The notes under the pieces are model-generated. The model did not search any database, was not told the origin of the DNA, and worked only from the letters and a program-made list of their open reading frames with translations. Positions 34,591-43,543 of a stretch of 64,000 nucleotides of DNA are shown one piece after another (position 1 is the first letter of the stretch; each line of letters begins with the position of its first letter). The stretch spans positions 620,001 through 684,000 of the forward strand of contig JAXHLG010000002.1 in assembly GCA_034522495.1 (NCBI GenBank). The letters are read 5' to 3'. This DNA comes from JAXHLG01 sp034522495. GTDB lineage: Bacteria > Patescibacteriota > Minisyncoccia > Moranbacterales > DUUL01. A program made the position numbers and the translations under genes.

Positions 34591-35019
34591 ATGAGCGCTA
34601 AAAAAAGATTTGTAATCGCCGCTGTTGCCGCCTTGACCTTGAACGTCATCTGGGAGTTTTCTCATCGCTTCTTGTATATTGATTTATCCGGCATCCCTGA
34701 GAATACTCATTTAATTATAGCCTCTTTGGCCGATATGCTTATCATTTCGGCAATTTTCGGGATTGTTTCTCTAGTTAACCAAGGACTTGACTGGATAAAA
34801 AATCCTGGCAAGTTTGAATATTGGACGGTGGTTTTTCTGGGTCTTGTCGTTGCCGTTTTGATAGAGGTGGTGAATTTGAATCTGGGAAGATGGGAGTATA
34901 CTCCGGCGATGCCGACTTTTTTTGGAGTGGGTGCCAGTCCCTTGGTTCAGCTGGCCCTGACGGGAGCAATTTCTCTTTTTTTGGCAAGGCAACTGAAAGA
35001 GCCTGGAGAGAAGAGATAA
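34591..35019 (+). CDS. Four-TM membrane protein, unknown
   Basis: A 142-residue membrane protein with about four hydrophobic segments and conserved-looking polar residues in them (NVIWEFSHRF, EVVNLNLGRWEYTPAMP). The NVIWE and GRWEY motifs resemble those of small uncharacterised membrane proteins in many bacteria. No function assigned. TATAAC lies two bases before the ATG, so a leaderless message is possible. Confidence 0.6.
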   Translation: MSAKKRFVIAAVAALTLNVIWEFSHRFLYIDLSGIPENTHLIIASLADMLIISAIFGIVSLVNQGLDWIKNPGKFEYWTVVFLGLVVAVLIEVVNLNLGRWEYTPAMPTFFGVGASPLVQLALTGAISLFLARQLKEPGEKR

Positions 35020-35067
35020 GGTTATTCTTTCTTAAAAAAATTACAAACTGATTCCAAAGGAGGCTTT

Positions 35068-35202
35068 GTGAGAAAGGAATATGTTCATTGTCCTCATTGC
35101 AGGAAGTTTGGCGAAGCCATTATTATAGAATGGTTAAGCGGGTTTAGCTATGCCCGCTGCCTAAGTTGCGGGAAATCATTCAATCCGAATAAAACTAATT
35201 AG
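35068..35202 (+). CDS. 44-aa zinc-ribbon protein (GTG start)
   Basis: A short frame with a perfect Shine-Dalgarno (AAAGGAGG) four bases before the GTG. The product has CPHC near residue 8 and CLSCGKSF near residue 31, a minimal zinc ribbon. An intrinsic terminator begins immediately after its stop. All three signals support that it is real although it is too short for most ORF callers. Confidence 0.75.
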   Translation: MRKEYVHCPHCRKFGEAIIIEWLSGFSYARCLSCGKSFNPNKTN

Positions 35203-35231
35203 CGGGAGAGGAGCGGCCTCTCCCGTTTTTT
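35203..35231 (+). terminator. Intrinsic terminator of the 44-aa zinc-ribbon gene
   Basis: Perfect 9-bp stem CGGGAGAGG / CCTCTCCCG with an AGCGG loop and six T. Confidence 0.93.
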
Positions 35232-35415
35232 ATTTCCAATTATTTTTTAACTTGCATTAGTTCAATAATTTAAATCTAGAAAAATCTACAAAACTTGAAA
35301 TTCTTTCGGATTGGTGTTAATATTAATTAGTGAAGAAACAAAGCGAATTATTGAGAGCAGTCTGCCTCCGCGCGGTTGCTGAGAGGCGGATTATTTTAAA
35401 AGAATGACTTGCTAA

Positions 35416-35421
35416 TATAAT
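35416..35421 (+). promoter_or_regulatory. Candidate -10 box close to gltX start
   Basis: TATAAT ends six bases before the gltX ATG (35428). No Shine-Dalgarno sequence is visible, so transcription may begin at or near the start codon. Confidence 0.5.
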
Positions 35422-35427
35422 ATTCTT

Positions 35428-36930
35428 ATGGTTGAGAATAAGAAAATAGAAGAAAAAGAGACAAATAAAGCTAGAACCAGGTTTGCGCCGTCGCCGACGG
35501 GAATGGTTCATGTGGGGAACTTGCGGACGGCTCTTTTTGCCTGGCTTTTGGCGGCCAGTAAGGAGGGTGATTTTTTAGTTCGAATTGAAGATACCGATCA
35601 AAAGAGATTTCAAGAGGAGGCTACCAAGAAGATTTTGGAGTCCCTGAATTGGCTGGGAATTGAAATTGATGAAGGAGTTTACCTGGACAAAAACGGCTCT
35701 GTCCAGCAAAAAGGCGGCTGGGGGCCGTATATCCAATCCCAGCGCCTTGGATTTTACAAGGAATACGCGGACAAATTGGTAGCTGAAGGCAAGGCTTATT
35801 ATTGTTTCTGCAGCTCGGAAAGGCTCGAGGAGGCGAGAAAAAGACAGCAGGCGCAAAAGCAGCCGCCCATGTACGACGGCGCATGCCGAGAAATGCCGGC
35901 TGAAGAAGCTCGGCAACGGATGGAGAAAGGCGAGAAATGCGTCATTCGATTGAAGGTTCCCAAAAATGAAAAAATCGAATTTAAAGACGAGGTTTTCGGC
36001 GAGGTTTCGGTCAACAGCAACACAGTGGACGATCAAGTTTTAATAAAATCGGACGGATTTCCCACTTATCACTTGGCCGTGGTAGTGGATGACTATTTGA
36101 TGGGGATTACTCATGTTGTCAGAGGGGAAGATTGGATTCCGAGCGCTCCCAAGCATGTTCTTCTTTACAAGTTTCTGGGATGGCCTTTGCCCAAGTTTGT
36201 CCATTTGCCCAATGTGCTGGGACAGGACAAGAAAAAATTATCCAAACGCCAAGGGGATGTGAGCGTGGAGGAGTTTCAAGAGAAAGGATATTTGCCGGAG
36301 GCGATGATGAATTTTTTGGCGCTTTTGGGCTGGAATCCGAAAAACAACCAGGAAATTATGTCCAAAAAAGACTTGCTGGAGCTTTTTAATGAAAAAGGGT
36401 TCCATAAAGCCGGCGCTATTTTTGACTACAAGAAGCTGGACTGGATCAACGGCTATTACATCCGGCAAAAAACCGATGACGAAGCCTACGAAATGTGCAA
36501 GCCGTATCTGGATGATTATTTGCAAAAAAAGGGTTTCCAAGCTGGCGAGGAGAAATTAAAAAAAATCGTTTTCGTAGAAAAGGAGAGAATGAAGAAATTG
36601 TCCGACATAACCGAAAACATTCATTTTTATTTCATTGAACCAGCTTATGAACAAAATCTCCTGCGTTGGAAAGAGATGACGGATGAGCAGGTGAAGAGCG
36701 CTTTGCTGAAAATGAAGCAAACACTTGAATCAATCAATGATTTTGAAGATCTGGAAGAAATAAAAGAAAAGATAACAGAGGCTTGCGGAGAGCAAAAAGG
36801 AGAGCATCTCTGGCCTTTGCGAGTAGCGCTTTCCGGAGAGCAGAAAAGCCCCGGCCCGTTTGAAATTGCTTGGATCATCGGCAGGGAAGAGAGCTTGAAG
36901 AGAGTGGACAGAGCTTTGAAAAAAATATAG
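35428..36930 (+). CDS. gltX: Glutamyl-tRNA synthetase
   Basis: A 500-residue class I aminoacyl-tRNA synthetase that charges tRNA-Glu in the cytoplasm. The ATP-binding HIGH-like motif is HVGN in APSPTGMVHVGNLRTALFAW (about residues 17-36), and the KMSKS-like motif is KKLSKRQGD (about residues 270-278). A Cys-rich zinc motif is not obvious. Length is typical of bacterial GltX. Whether it is discriminating or also makes Glu-tRNA-Gln cannot be told from this window. The upstream TATAAT and absence of a ribosome binding site suggest leaderless expression. Confidence 0.95.
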   Translation: MVENKKIEEKETNKARTRFAPSPTGMVHVGNLRTALFAWLLAASKEGDFLVRIEDTDQKRFQEEATKKILESLNWLGIEIDEGVYLDKNGSVQQKGGWGPYIQSQRLGFYKEYADKLVAEGKAYYCFCSSERLEEARKRQQAQKQPPMYDGACREMPAEEARQRMEKGEKCVIRLKVPKNEKIEFKDEVFGEVSVNSNTVDDQVLIKSDGFPTYHLAVVVDDYLMGITHVVRGEDWIPSAPKHVLLYKFLGWPLPKFVHLPNVLGQDKKKLSKRQGDVSVEEFQEKGYLPEAMMNFLALLGWNPKNNQEIMSKKDLLELFNEKGFHKAGAIFDYKKLDWINGYYIRQKTDDEAYEMCKPYLDDYLQKKGFQAGEEKLKKIVFVEKERMKKLSDITENIHFYFIEPAYEQNLLRWKEMTDEQVKSALLKMKQTLESINDFEDLEEIKEKITEACGEQKGEHLWPLRVALSGEQKSPGPFEIAWIIGREESLKRVDRALKKI

Positions 36931-36963
36931 ATTAAAATCCGGATTAAAATATATATTTATAAT

Positions 36964-38373
36964 TTGAAAATTCAAAAAGAAAAAACAAAAAATCTGATTA
37001 TTTGGCCGCTTTTTTTGGCGGTTGCTTTCCTCGTTCAAGGAAACGTTTTTGCTGACGACGCTGAAGAGAAGATTGATGAAGCCAAGAAGGAAATTGAGGA
37101 AATGTGCGAACAAGAGGGCCTGACGGAAGCCGAATGTGAAAGAGCGCTGGATCAAGTAGATGATATCGACAATCAGGCGGATGAATTAAAATTGAAAATG
37201 AAAAGCGCGGAAAGAATGGTAGAGCTGAAACAGCAGCAGCAAAAAACTTTGCGCAATCAAACTGAGCTTTTAAATTTGCAAATCAGCAGTTTAGAAAGCG
37301 ATATCAACACTGTCAACAACCAGATTGACAAGATTAGAACCGAAGTAAGCCGCATAGGAGATCAGGTAGAGGATAAGGAGGAGGATATTAGCCAATCCAA
37401 GGCGCAACTGGCCGAGGTTATTCGAATTTATCAGAAACTGAATAAAGATATGGGTTTGAAATTGATGTCATCCCAGGGAAGCTTGACAGAGGTTTTTAAT
37501 CAATCCGAGTATCTCAACCAAACATCCAGAAAGATAAAGAAGTCTCTGGACGAGGTAAGAGAAACAAAACGAGAACTAGACGAAAAAAAGGAAAAATTGC
37601 AGGAAAAAAGGGCGGAATTGAAACAAAAACAGCAGGAGCTGGAGGGTAGCAAGGAGGATTTGGACTCCAAGAAGCAGGAAAAACAAACACTGTTGGCTAG
37701 GACTCAAAACGAGGAAGCTCAGTATCAAGCGCTGGTGAATAAAATAGAAAGTCAGATGAGAAGCTTGCTTATAGACATAGAATCTTTGTCTGAAGCCAAA
37801 AAACGGAGGCTTAAATTGATTCAAGAAGGGGCTATTGATCCGACAAGTGGATTAGCTTCGACCAGTTGGTACTATGCTCAGGATGATGGCAAATGGGAGA
37901 ATGATAATATCGCAGGAACTAGCTTGACAATGAAAAATGAAGGCTGTGCAATTACTTCTGTGGCAATGGTTTTTTCTTATCATGGAGAAAAGATGAGACC
38001 TGGTGAAATAGCAGAAAAACAATCCTTTTTTACCAAAGAAGGCTATATTGATTGGAGTTCAGTTGCTGAGATGGGAAATATGAAATTACACCTTGATACA
38101 AGACACTTATACCCTGATCAAATAGATTGGGATGATGTTGATGATTACATTGAAAGGGGCTATCCGGTAATAGTCTTTATAAGATCTGGCACAGGAGCAG
38201 GTCATTACGTGGTGGTTCATGGATATGATGAAGACCATGATGACTATGTAGTTCACGACCCGATAGCCGGAACAGGACCAAATAGTCTTTTACAAACTAG
38301 CAAAAAATATGTTTCCGCTATTTATGATACCTCTGCTACTGTCGACCAAATGATCGTTTATAAGCCGAAATAG
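36964..38373 (+). CDS. Secreted coiled-coil protein with a C39-like peptidase domain
   Basis: A 469-residue protein with an N-terminal signal-like hydrophobic stretch (LIIWPLFLAVAFLVQGNVFA), then long coiled coils (residues about 30-290, e.g. ELKLKMKSAERMVELKQQQQ, similar to CwlO/EnvC-type), and a C-terminal papain-like domain. That domain has Cys328 (NEGCAITSVA), His414 (GAGHYVVVHGYD) and Asp432 (YVVHDPIAG), the C39-like triad layout. It probably acts outside the membrane, for instance on peptidoglycan or peptides. TTG start 33 bases after gltX, so it may be cotranscribed with it. Confidence 0.8.
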   Translation: MKIQKEKTKNLIIWPLFLAVAFLVQGNVFADDAEEKIDEAKKEIEEMCEQEGLTEAECERALDQVDDIDNQADELKLKMKSAERMVELKQQQQKTLRNQTELLNLQISSLESDINTVNNQIDKIRTEVSRIGDQVEDKEEDISQSKAQLAEVIRIYQKLNKDMGLKLMSSQGSLTEVFNQSEYLNQTSRKIKKSLDEVRETKRELDEKKEKLQEKRAELKQKQQELEGSKEDLDSKKQEKQTLLARTQNEEAQYQALVNKIESQMRSLLIDIESLSEAKKRRLKLIQEGAIDPTSGLASTSWYYAQDDGKWENDNIAGTSLTMKNEGCAITSVAMVFSYHGEKMRPGEIAEKQSFFTKEGYIDWSSVAEMGNMKLHLDTRHLYPDQIDWDDVDDYIERGYPVIVFIRSGTGAGHYVVVHGYDEDHDDYVVHDPIAGTGPNSLLQTSKKYVSAIYDTSATVDQMIVYKPK

Positions 38374-38420
38374 GCGGGTAATTAGTTGTTTGTTATTAGC
38401 AATTGGGGGTTTAAATTTTT

Positions 38421-39011
38421 ATGGATAAAAAACAGGAGAAAATAAAGAATTTTTTAAGAGAAACCGAGAAACTAAAACAAGTTAAAAGAAAAACTTATTT
38501 ATCAAACCGGCAAGACAAGGAAGACGCCGCGCAGCACAGCTGGGAATTGGTGTTGATGGCTTTAACGCTGGAAGAGTATCTGCCAAAAGGTGCCAGCTTG
38601 CTTAAAATTCTAAAAATCTTGGCGGTGCATGACTTGGTAGAAATTGATTGCGGGGATACTTATGCCTTTGACAGCTCTCAAAAGAATAAAAAAAGCGAGA
38701 AGGAGAAGCACGCGGCCAAGAGATTATTCAAAATCCTGCCAGCCCAAAAAGGTAGAGAATTTTTAAGTTTGTGGCGTGAATATGAAGAAGGATCATCTAT
38801 AGAAGCGAGAGTTGCAAAAGTTATTGACAGAACTGCTCCGATCGCTCAATTCAACGCAAGCAAAAAGATAGACAAGGAATTTAGAGCAAGTTCTCAAGAG
38901 TGTTACGATTATGCTATAGGGAATCTGGAAGAGTTTCCGGATTTGAAAAGATATTTTAAGGCAATCATTAAGGAGGCAGTCAGAGTAAAGGGGGATAAAG
39001 TCGATTTTTAG
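38421..39011 (+). CDS. HD domain hydrolase (YfbR-like)
   Basis: A 196-residue protein with an HD-superfamily pattern: AQHSWELVLMALTLEEY, then LAVHDLVEIDCGD (HD at about residues 75-76) and a later DRTAPIAQF. Members remove phosphate from nucleotides (for example 5'-deoxynucleotidase YfbR) or other small phosphates. Substrate unknown. It starts 47 bases after the C39-like gene. Confidence 0.85.
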   Translation: MDKKQEKIKNFLRETEKLKQVKRKTYLSNRQDKEDAAQHSWELVLMALTLEEYLPKGASLLKILKILAVHDLVEIDCGDTYAFDSSQKNKKSEKEKHAAKRLFKILPAQKGREFLSLWREYEEGSSIEARVAKVIDRTAPIAQFNASKKIDKEFRASSQECYDYAIGNLEEFPDLKRYFKAIIKEAVRVKGDKVDF

Positions 39012-39405
39012 AATATCGGTGTTTATTTTCTGTGTTCTTATAGCAAGAGAGCGGGGAAGAGATAAGCACGATTTTTTCGCTTGAACCGAAACGATTCCGC
39101 TCTCTGTGTCCGGGAAAAACTGCTAAGATTCAGGCAAGGACACCTGAATCTGAATCGGATTGTTTTTGTTGGCTTTAGGGCGGGGAATAGCAGATTGGAA
39201 CATAATTTTAGCATGTGGTCTTGACAGATGATTATTTTTATTGTTAAATAGTTTAAATCCCCTATTTTAACCCAAGAGCAGGGAAGAGGAGCGGTGATTG
39301 CAGCTTGAAAACTCAATATTATAAATGAAGAATTGGATTTGGAGGCTATGAATTATTAATAAAGATGTAAGAATAATCCAAACAATCAAAAGGAGGAGTG
39401 AAACC
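39012..39405. other. 394-bp spacer with a hairpin, no gene seen
   Basis: Contains AGATTCAGG / CCTGAATCT (about 39126-39151), a motif like the one at 23335-23358. Nothing else is recognised. Confidence 0.55.
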
Positions 39406-39753
39406 ATGGAAAAAGAAAGCAATGTTTCAATCGAAAGCGAATCGTCGAATTCAGAGCCGAGTTTTTTCAAAGAGTTGGTTTTACTGGTAAGTTATTTGCA
39501 AAAATTGTATCTAAAAAGGGGCTGCTATAGTTTTATTAATGATGATGAAACAGCTTGCGTGGCTCCTATTGGTGAAAAGCGAGTGATTTGCCACTATGCA
39601 GGCGAAAAAGCAAGGAATAAAGCTTGCAGAAAGCTGTTGCTCAGAAAAGTTATTTATACGGGACTTAACGCTAATGCGATGAAGCTGGTAGACCATGAGA
39701 ATATTGGCAACAAAAAGGCTGTATCTATAATTCAGCCTTGCAGAAAGCAGTAA
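39406..39753 (+). CDS. Hypothetical protein (115 aa)
   Basis: A 115-residue protein with a strong ribosome binding site (AAAGGAGGAG) and start ATG at 39406. The first 20 residues are Ser/Glu-rich, followed by a mixed region containing several cysteines (RGCYSFI, ETACVAPIG, CHYAGEKARNKACRKLLLRK). No domain recognised. It is followed by a hairpin CTCGGAAG / CTTCCGAG. Confidence 0.6.
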   Translation: MEKESNVSIESESSNSEPSFFKELVLLVSYLQKLYLKRGCYSFINDDETACVAPIGEKRVICHYAGEKARNKACRKLLLRKVIYTGLNANAMKLVDHENIGNKKAVSIIQPCRKQ

Positions 39754-40085
39754 TTGCAAATCAAAACTCGGAAGGGGTTTTATTAAAATCCACTTCCGAG
39801 CAAATCCAATTGTTTATTTTAGGAATCTTTATTCAATACACAGGGATTTTGTTTATAATTAGCTGACCTGTGTATCCTGGGTTTCGAAATGATTAAATAT
39901 AGAACGTCGCAAAATATACATTGTGCGACGTTGTGCTTGCATCTAAATCCATCTCTTCAACTTCTTATCTTCTCGTTTTTTTAATGAATTAAAATAATTT
40001 TAAAGGCCTTTTGCATTTTGCATTTTTATATTTTAACACTTTCCCCTTTTTGTTGTTGGGAGTTGTTTTTTCTGCTACAATTATT
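39754..40085. other. Spacer with two hairpins
   Basis: CTCGGAAG / CTTCCGAG (39767-39800) and AACGTCGCA / TGCGACGTT (about 39902-39930). Both may be terminators or operators; no T tract follows either. Confidence 0.55.
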
Positions 40086-40112
40086 TTGATAACAAATTCA
40101 TTTACTTATAAT
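40086..40112 (+). promoter_or_regulatory. Candidate promoter of the RecB-like gene
   Basis: TTGATA (40086-40091) and TATAAT (40107-40112) are 15 bases apart. The ATG is 8 bases after the -10 box, so the message may be leaderless. Confidence 0.6.
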
Positions 40113-40120
40113 AATTCTTT

Positions 40121-41260
40121 ATGCAAACTTCTTATTCGGCCTTGAATTCATTTCAGACTTGCCCGTTGAAATATAAATTTGAGGCGATTGATAAAATCAA
40201 ATCCAAGAGAAAGTCTCCGGAGGCGCAATTCGGAACTTTGATACACTCGGTGATGAAGTTTATTCACTCCGGCAATTTCCTCCTCCCCACCCAGAAAGAG
40301 GCCCTGGAATACTTTACTAAAAATTGGATCGCAGATGTGTTTAAGGATGAATTTCAGGAACGCTCAGCTTTTGCTCAGGGAGTGAGGATTATCCAAGATT
40401 ATTATAAAAAAAATGATCCCAACAAAATTAAGATTGTGGATCTAGAATCGCGTTTCACTGTCGATTTGCCCCAAGAAGGCGATAAACATATTATTTCCGG
40501 CATCATAGACAGGATTGACAAAACTGCCAATGGATTTGAAATTATTGATTACAAAACTTCCAATAAGCTTCCCTCTCAGGCGACGGTAGATGACGATTTG
40601 CAGCTCCTGATCTATTTAATGGCTTTTTTGAAGCGCTATCCCAAATTGTCCAATCAGCCTGAAAAAGTAAATTTGAGCTTATATTATCTGAAACATGGTA
40701 CAAAGTTGACTACTCAGAAAACCAAACAACAACTAGAAGAAGAAAAAATAAGAATTTTTGATCTATTGGAAGAGATTCAAAATTCCGATTTTCAACCCAA
40801 AGTCACCGCCCTTTGCGACTGGTGCGATTTTCAAGAGATTTGTCCCATGTGGAAGCACAAGTTCAAAGAAGAAAAGAAAACACCTACCGAGCAAGAAAAG
40901 CAGCAAATCATTGAACAATATTTAATACTACAGGACAAAATCAAAGCAGAAAAAAAACAAATCCAAGAACTCCAACAGCAAATCTTGGATATAATGGAAC
41001 AAGAAAAAGCCGACAGGCTTTTCAGCGAAGACAAAATTATCGCCAAAAAGCCTTACAAAACCTACGAATATGACGAAGAAACAGTCAAAAACGTGTTAGA
41101 GGAAGCCGGTCTTTGGCAGGAAGTGCTGAAGCTGGACAAAACCAAGCTCAAAAAAGTGGCCGCTTCCCTGCCCCCAAACCTAAAAAGGACCGTGGAAAAT
41201 GCCAAATATATCAGCAAAGAAAGCTTTGGGCTAAGCGTAAAAGAAGACAAAAAGAAATAA
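40121..41260 (+). CDS. PD-(D/E)xK nuclease, RecB/AddB-like
   Basis: A 379-residue protein. It opens SYSALNSFQTCPLKYKFE, the PDDEXK_1 start with a Cys; FGTLIHSVMKFIHSG gives the His, GIIDRIDKTANGFEIIDYKTS (around residues 127-147) the catalytic Asp and DYK, and CDWCDFQEICPMW the remaining three Cys of a possible Fe-S cluster. The C terminus is a charged helical tail. This resembles the RecB-family exonuclease module used in end processing. No helicase partner is adjacent. Confidence 0.85.
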   Translation: MQTSYSALNSFQTCPLKYKFEAIDKIKSKRKSPEAQFGTLIHSVMKFIHSGNFLLPTQKEALEYFTKNWIADVFKDEFQERSAFAQGVRIIQDYYKKNDPNKIKIVDLESRFTVDLPQEGDKHIISGIIDRIDKTANGFEIIDYKTSNKLPSQATVDDDLQLLIYLMAFLKRYPKLSNQPEKVNLSLYYLKHGTKLTTQKTKQQLEEEKIRIFDLLEEIQNSDFQPKVTALCDWCDFQEICPMWKHKFKEEKKTPTEQEKQQIIEQYLILQDKIKAEKKQIQELQQQILDIMEQEKADRLFSEDKIIAKKPYKTYEYDEETVKNVLEEAGLWQEVLKLDKTKLKKVAASLPPNLKRTVENAKYISKESFGLSVKEDKKK

Positions 41261-41330
41261 ATCCTCAGGTTGTTCTATAGGCAAGCTTCCTTTTTTGCAC
41301 AGCTTGCCCGGGCACGCCAAATCTGTATTT

Positions 41331-42071
41331 TTAACGCGCTCTCCAGCCTCCGTCAACATAAATCACTTCTCCGGTGACGTATTTGGCTTCCTCGGAGGCC
41401 AAATAGACAGCGGCTTTGGCAATGTCATCCACTTCTCCAGCATGTCCAAGAGGCGTGTTGGATTCAACCATGTTTTTAAAATCTTCGTTTTCTAAAGCAG
41501 GATCCGTCATATTGGTTTTGATAAATCCAGGCGCAATGGCGTTGACTCTGATGTTGTGAGGAGCCAAATCAAGCGAACTGGCGTGGGTTACTTGGACTAC
41601 TCCGCCTTTGGATGCACAATAAGAAATGGCGTTTTGCAAGCCCACTTTCCCCAGGATGGAACTCATATTTATTATAGAACCCTTGATTTTGTGGTCCTTC
41701 ATGTGATTAGCAGCCGCTTTTACTCCGTAAAAAACTCCGAATAAGTTAATTTTGAGAGTCTTTTCCCAATCTTCATTAGATTCTTCTAAAACGCTTCCCA
41801 TAGAACCAATTCCGGCATTGTTGACCATGATGTCTACTTGGCCAAATTTGTTGGCGGTTTCTTCCACCAAGCTTTTAACTTGATCAGCATCCGAAACGTC
41901 GCATTTTGTGAAGGCGGCGTTTTGTTCGTGCTCTTCTTTTATCAAATTTTCTTCTTCCTTGATGTCTGAAAACATCACTTTGGCTCCTTCGTTAAGGAAC
42001 TCTTCCGCAATGGCCTTTCCAATGCCGGAAGCAGAGCCGGTAACAATGGCCACTTTGTTTTCTAGTCTCAT
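41331..42071 (-). CDS. Short-chain dehydrogenase/reductase (FabG-like)
   Basis: A 246-residue SDR oxidoreductase. The cofactor motif is TGSASGIGKA (about residues 11-20), NNAG lies at about residue 84, and the catalytic Ser and YxxxK are SS... and YCASKGG (about residues 150-156). These enzymes reduce ketones with NAD(P)H in the cytoplasm. The exact substrate cannot be assigned; fatty-acid synthesis is one possibility. It is the last gene of the minus-strand block before the convergent RecB-like gene. Confidence 0.9.
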   Translation of the reverse strand: MRLENKVAIVTGSASGIGKAIAEEFLNEGAKVMFSDIKEEENLIKEEHEQNAAFTKCDVSDADQVKSLVEETANKFGQVDIMVNNAGIGSMGSVLEESNEDWEKTLKINLFGVFYGVKAAANHMKDHKIKGSIINMSSILGKVGLQNAISYCASKGGVVQVTHASSLDLAPHNIRVNAIAPGFIKTNMTDPALENEDFKNMVESNTPLGHAGEVDDIAKAAVYLASEEAKYVTGEVIYVDGGWRAR

Positions 42072-42137
42072 AATTTTATCTTAATTTTTAATTTAAATAA
42101 TTGCTTGTGCATCTTTAGGAGTAATACGAATTGAAAG

Positions 42138-42836
42138 TTAACCTATTTCAGTTCCTTTGTATTTCTCGCCGGCAAAAAATTTTTCCAAATTTTCAATATT
42201 TTTTCCTCCTATGATAAACACTTTTAGACCAATTTTTTGAGCATGCTTGGAAGCAATTGGGTCAAAAGGGGTATTGAGCCCCGGATCCCACTTGTTCCCC
42301 ACCAATTTTCTGAAATTTTTCCAATCTATCTTGTCATATTTGACCGCGTCGCTATTTGTCTTGGGGTCTTTATCAAAAACGTTTTCAATGTTGGATAAGT
42401 TTACAATTTCTTTTGCGTTTAATCTTTCTGCCAAGATGGCGGCTACATAGTCAGTGGACCAGCCGGGGCGCCAGCCGGCGGCTACCATGATACTTTCCCC
42501 TGCCTCGAAGTGCTGGCTCAAGTCCTCTTTTGTTCTGGGATTTTTATTGATTCTGGGGTGGGCGTGTTTTCGGAAAATGGTTTTAATCAAGTGCGCGTTT
42601 AATCGGGTGGCGTGGATCCCGAGCCAGTCTTGATCATCTTTGGTGAGGCCGGTTATTTTATCAGCTGCTTGCTGGTATCTTCTGGCGGTATTGCCTCCCC
42701 CTGCAACAATCACAAACTTCCTTTCCGCCTTTATTTGGTCTTCAATAACTTTTTTGAACTGCTCCAGGAACTCCCAGCCAATCTTTTTGGGCACTATAAG
42801 GGAGCCTCCGAGAGAAATAATAATAGGATTTTTCAT
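42138..42836 (-). CDS. pyrH: Archaeal-type UMP kinase
   Basis: A 232-residue amino-acid-kinase-fold protein. IISLGGSLIVP at the start, VIVAGGGNTARRYQQAA (about residues 42-58), DWLGIHATRLNAHLIKTIF and GWRPGWSTDYVAAILAERL match the archaeal-style UMP kinase rather than the usual bacterial PyrH. It phosphorylates UMP to UDP in the cytoplasm for RNA and DNA precursors. With pyrG it covers late pyrimidine steps. The symbol is assigned by function. Confidence 0.85.
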   Translation of the reverse strand: MKNPIIISLGGSLIVPKKIGWEFLEQFKKVIEDQIKAERKFVIVAGGGNTARRYQQAADKITGLTKDDQDWLGIHATRLNAHLIKTIFRKHAHPRINKNPRTKEDLSQHFEAGESIMVAAGWRPGWSTDYVAAILAERLNAKEIVNLSNIENVFDKDPKTNSDAVKYDKIDWKNFRKLVGNKWDPGLNTPFDPIASKHAQKIGLKVFIIGGKNIENLEKFFAGEKYKGTEIG

Positions 42837-42846
42837 GTTATGTTAC

Positions 42847-42992
42847 TTAGGCCTGCTGACGGTGCAGCAAATAAGGTAAAATATTTATATTTTTAAAGCG
42901 GTGCGAAAAATTATTTTGCCTTATTTATGGGATTTTGGTTAAAATAATTTTTCAGGGGCAGCAGATTTTTTTCAAAAATAAGCAGCCCCTAA
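42847..42992 (-). repeat. MITE-like repeat family B, copy 1
   Basis: A 146-bp repeat with ends TTAGGCCTGC and GCAGCCCCTAA forming short inverted repeats. It is the reverse complement of a copy at 48741-48890 over nearly its full length, including AAAATAATTTTTCGCACCGC. Its right end overlaps the last codons of the next gene (stop at 42989). Confidence 0.85.
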
Positions 42993-43447
42993 TTATCTTT
43001 AAAACAGCATCCTGCGGGCTGATAACCTTCGTTTCGAGCTTCTTCTTCGGAGGAAAAGCATACGACATTTTCCTCCTTTATTTTTTTGGCCCAGGTGCAA
43101 TCCGGTTTGTGGAATTTGTCGGAATTTTCGGATCCGACTAGCCGGCATTCAGTCTCTTGATTTTGAGCAGCGTAATTTCCTCCCCCGTTTTCTTCCAGCG
43201 ACACGCCTTTTCTCTGAGCCGCTTCACCCAGCGCCACCACTTTTTGTTGCTGCGGATTAGGGGCTTCAATATTATTGAGGGAAACTTTGATTTCTTCGCT
43301 TTCCATAGATTTTTGTCTTGTCTGGCCGGCGCTAAAACTTACAACGGCCACCAAAACAATAGCTATTAAAAACAAGAGTCTCTCCTCATACTCTTTCCAG
43401 AAGTTGGACAGCCTGCCTTTGATTTTTTTGAAAAAATCATTTGACAT
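42989..43447 (-). CDS. Membrane-anchored protein with Ada-like metal-binding end
   Basis: A 152-residue protein with one N-terminal TM (ERLLFLIAIVLVAVVSFSAG). The C-terminal part reads LVGSENSDKFHKPDCTWAKK then VVCFSSEEEARNEGYQPAGC, a pattern like the Ada metal-binding domain seen in many small secreted proteins (GS..S..YH...C...). Three cysteines and a His could bind a metal. Function unknown. Its stop codon lies inside repeat B. Confidence 0.7.
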   Translation of the reverse strand: MSNDFFKKIKGRLSNFWKEYEERLLFLIAIVLVAVVSFSAGQTRQKSMESEEIKVSLNNIEAPNPQQQKVVALGEAAQRKGVSLEENGGGNYAAQNQETECRLVGSENSDKFHKPDCTWAKKIKEENVVCFSSEEEARNEGYQPAGCCFKDN

Positions 43448-43543
43448 AAAAAGAAAATGGTATTAGAATTATGTTTAGCTTTAATAATTATAACTTGCTT
43501 TTCTTGAAATGCCAAGCGTCATTTCCGGAGAAGTTTCCAAAAT

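Noticed and set aside
40121..41260. Cas4 of a CRISPR system
   Set aside because: The RecB-type nuclease with Cys motifs resembles Cas4, but no cas genes or repeat-spacer array are in the window.
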